Assembly: GCA_903919975.1 (NCBI GenBank)
Contig: CAIXKE010000025.1
Coordinates: forward strand, 1 to 32,250
Reading direction: 5' to 3'
DNA from: Akkermansiaceae bacterium
Lineage (GTDB): Bacteria; Verrucomicrobiota; Verrucomicrobiia; Verrucomicrobiales; Akkermansiaceae
Length of the DNA: 32,250 bases
A program made the position numbers and the translations under genes. Below are positions 31,902 through 32,250 of the stretch, piece after piece (within the stretch, counting starts at the first letter, position 1; each line of letters begins with the position of its first letter). Below the pieces are notes generated by a model. The model was not told where the DNA came from. It saw only the letters and a program-made list of their open reading frames with translations, and ran no database searches.

Positions 31902-32075
31902 ACCGGATTTCTCCATGGCGAATCGGAGCGGATTGATGCAATGTTTCCAAGTGTTGTGGTTCCTGTCTTCCGAAAAGCCAAGGAACCGTGTGAGCCTCAA
32001 TTAGAAATCAATTACCAAGACGGAAGATACCGCTTTCGCGGTTTTTCCCAAATTCAACCCGAAAAATCCACCCCC
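31902..32075 (+). promoter_or_regulatory. Long structured 5' leader with a possible short uORF
   Basis: If the promoter at 31872 is right, the leader is about 170 bases. It holds a 29-codon frame (31915-32004, ATG to TAG), a 7-bp stem GGTTCCT (31958-31964)/AGGAACC (31981-31987), a second pairing TCTTCCG (31966-31972)/CGGAAGA (32021-32027), and a terminator-like hairpin. No known riboswitch consensus was recognised. Confidence 0.35.
32029..32046 (+). terminator. Terminator-like hairpin in the leader of the secreted-protein gene
   Basis: ACCGC-TTTC-GCGGT followed by T (32042-32046), 30 bases before the ATG at 32076. The stem is only 5 bp but GC-rich with five T. It would be an attenuator if active. 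Confidence 0.45.
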
Positions 32076-32250
32076 ATGAAACCTGCCTCCAACAACCGCT
32101 TCGCGAGCATCGCGCTCGCCTTCGCCTCATTCACCGCCACCGTCTCTGCGAATACCTATACTTGGACCGATACTACCGGGAATACCAGTGTTGCGGGCAG
32201 CTGGGCTGGGGCCATCTCGCCGAATGGCATCGGTCTGGCGGGTGACATTC
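32076..32250 (+). CDS. Secreted protein, autotransporter-associated beta-strand/PEP-CTERM-like (partial)
   Basis: The gene starts at ATG 32076 and runs off the right edge after 58 codons. A signal peptide is clear: basic MKPASNNRFAS, hydrophobic IALAFASFTATVSA, cleavage near residue 25. The mature start TYTWTDTTGNTSVAGSWAG resembles the first strands of beta-strand repeat proteins common in Verrucomicrobia, usually large secreted or surface proteins. The C-terminus, where a sorting signal would lie, is not visible. The AraC gene is divergent. Confidence 0.7.
   Translation, partial: MKPASNNRFASIALAFASFTATVSANTYTWTDTTGNTSVAGSWAGAISPNGIGLAGDI

Overview
The window reads as chromosomal DNA of a Verrucomicrobia-like (PVC group) bacterium. 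This is inferred from the mix of families, not from a marker gene: a long group-X type phosphofructokinase, an AhbC/NirJ-like radical SAM pair, a REP-type transposase tail, palindromic intergenic elements, and a secreted protein at the right edge whose start resembles autotransporter-associated beta-strand proteins. There is one tRNA (Ser, CGA). I see no rRNA and no CRISPR array.

Layout. 1-430: tail of a REP-associated transposase and non-coding DNA. 431-5773: malate dehydrogenase (-), divergent from a TetR regulator, then a HAD phosphatase, a membrane-anchored OmpA-like protein, a methyltransferase and an RNase D-like exonuclease. 5774-8732: a hairpin cluster, a HupE-like metal permease, a long nucleoside monophosphate kinase and a small hypothetical gene. 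8832-14071: glucuronate isomerase, phosphofructokinase and a tandem radical SAM/SPASM pair. 14072-17123: an accessory patch with an IS256 relic, a DUF4375-like gene, an overlapping RhuM plus CAT/condensation-like acyltransferase pair, and simple repeats. 17124-19926: purH (-), a small gene and an EboB-like TatD hydrolase.

19943-26131 is a same-strand sugar-acid cluster: a LacI regulator, a D-2-hydroxyacid dehydrogenase, an LDH2-type dehydrogenase, a PfkB kinase and 6-phosphogluconate dehydrogenase. The set resembles the Pseudomonas 2-ketogluconate route (kinase, reductase, then Gnd). A shared motif, CCAACACG(T/C)GTA, lies in the dehydrogenase promoter and in front of lacI/pntAA. Each of the three gaps after the first dehydrogenase carries an inverted repeat. 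26350-29231 is the three-gene proton-translocating transhydrogenase pntAA-pntAB-pntB, which could balance the NAD(P)H made by the cluster.

29232-32250: a BIME-like inverted pair of repeats, purU, tRNA-Ser, an AraC regulator (-), and a divergent secreted-protein gene cut by the window edge. That last gene has a long leader with a terminator-like hairpin.

The best candidates for something undescribed are the RhuM-acyltransferase module, the radical SAM pair, and the LacI-controlled sugar-acid cluster with its palindrome-filled gaps.
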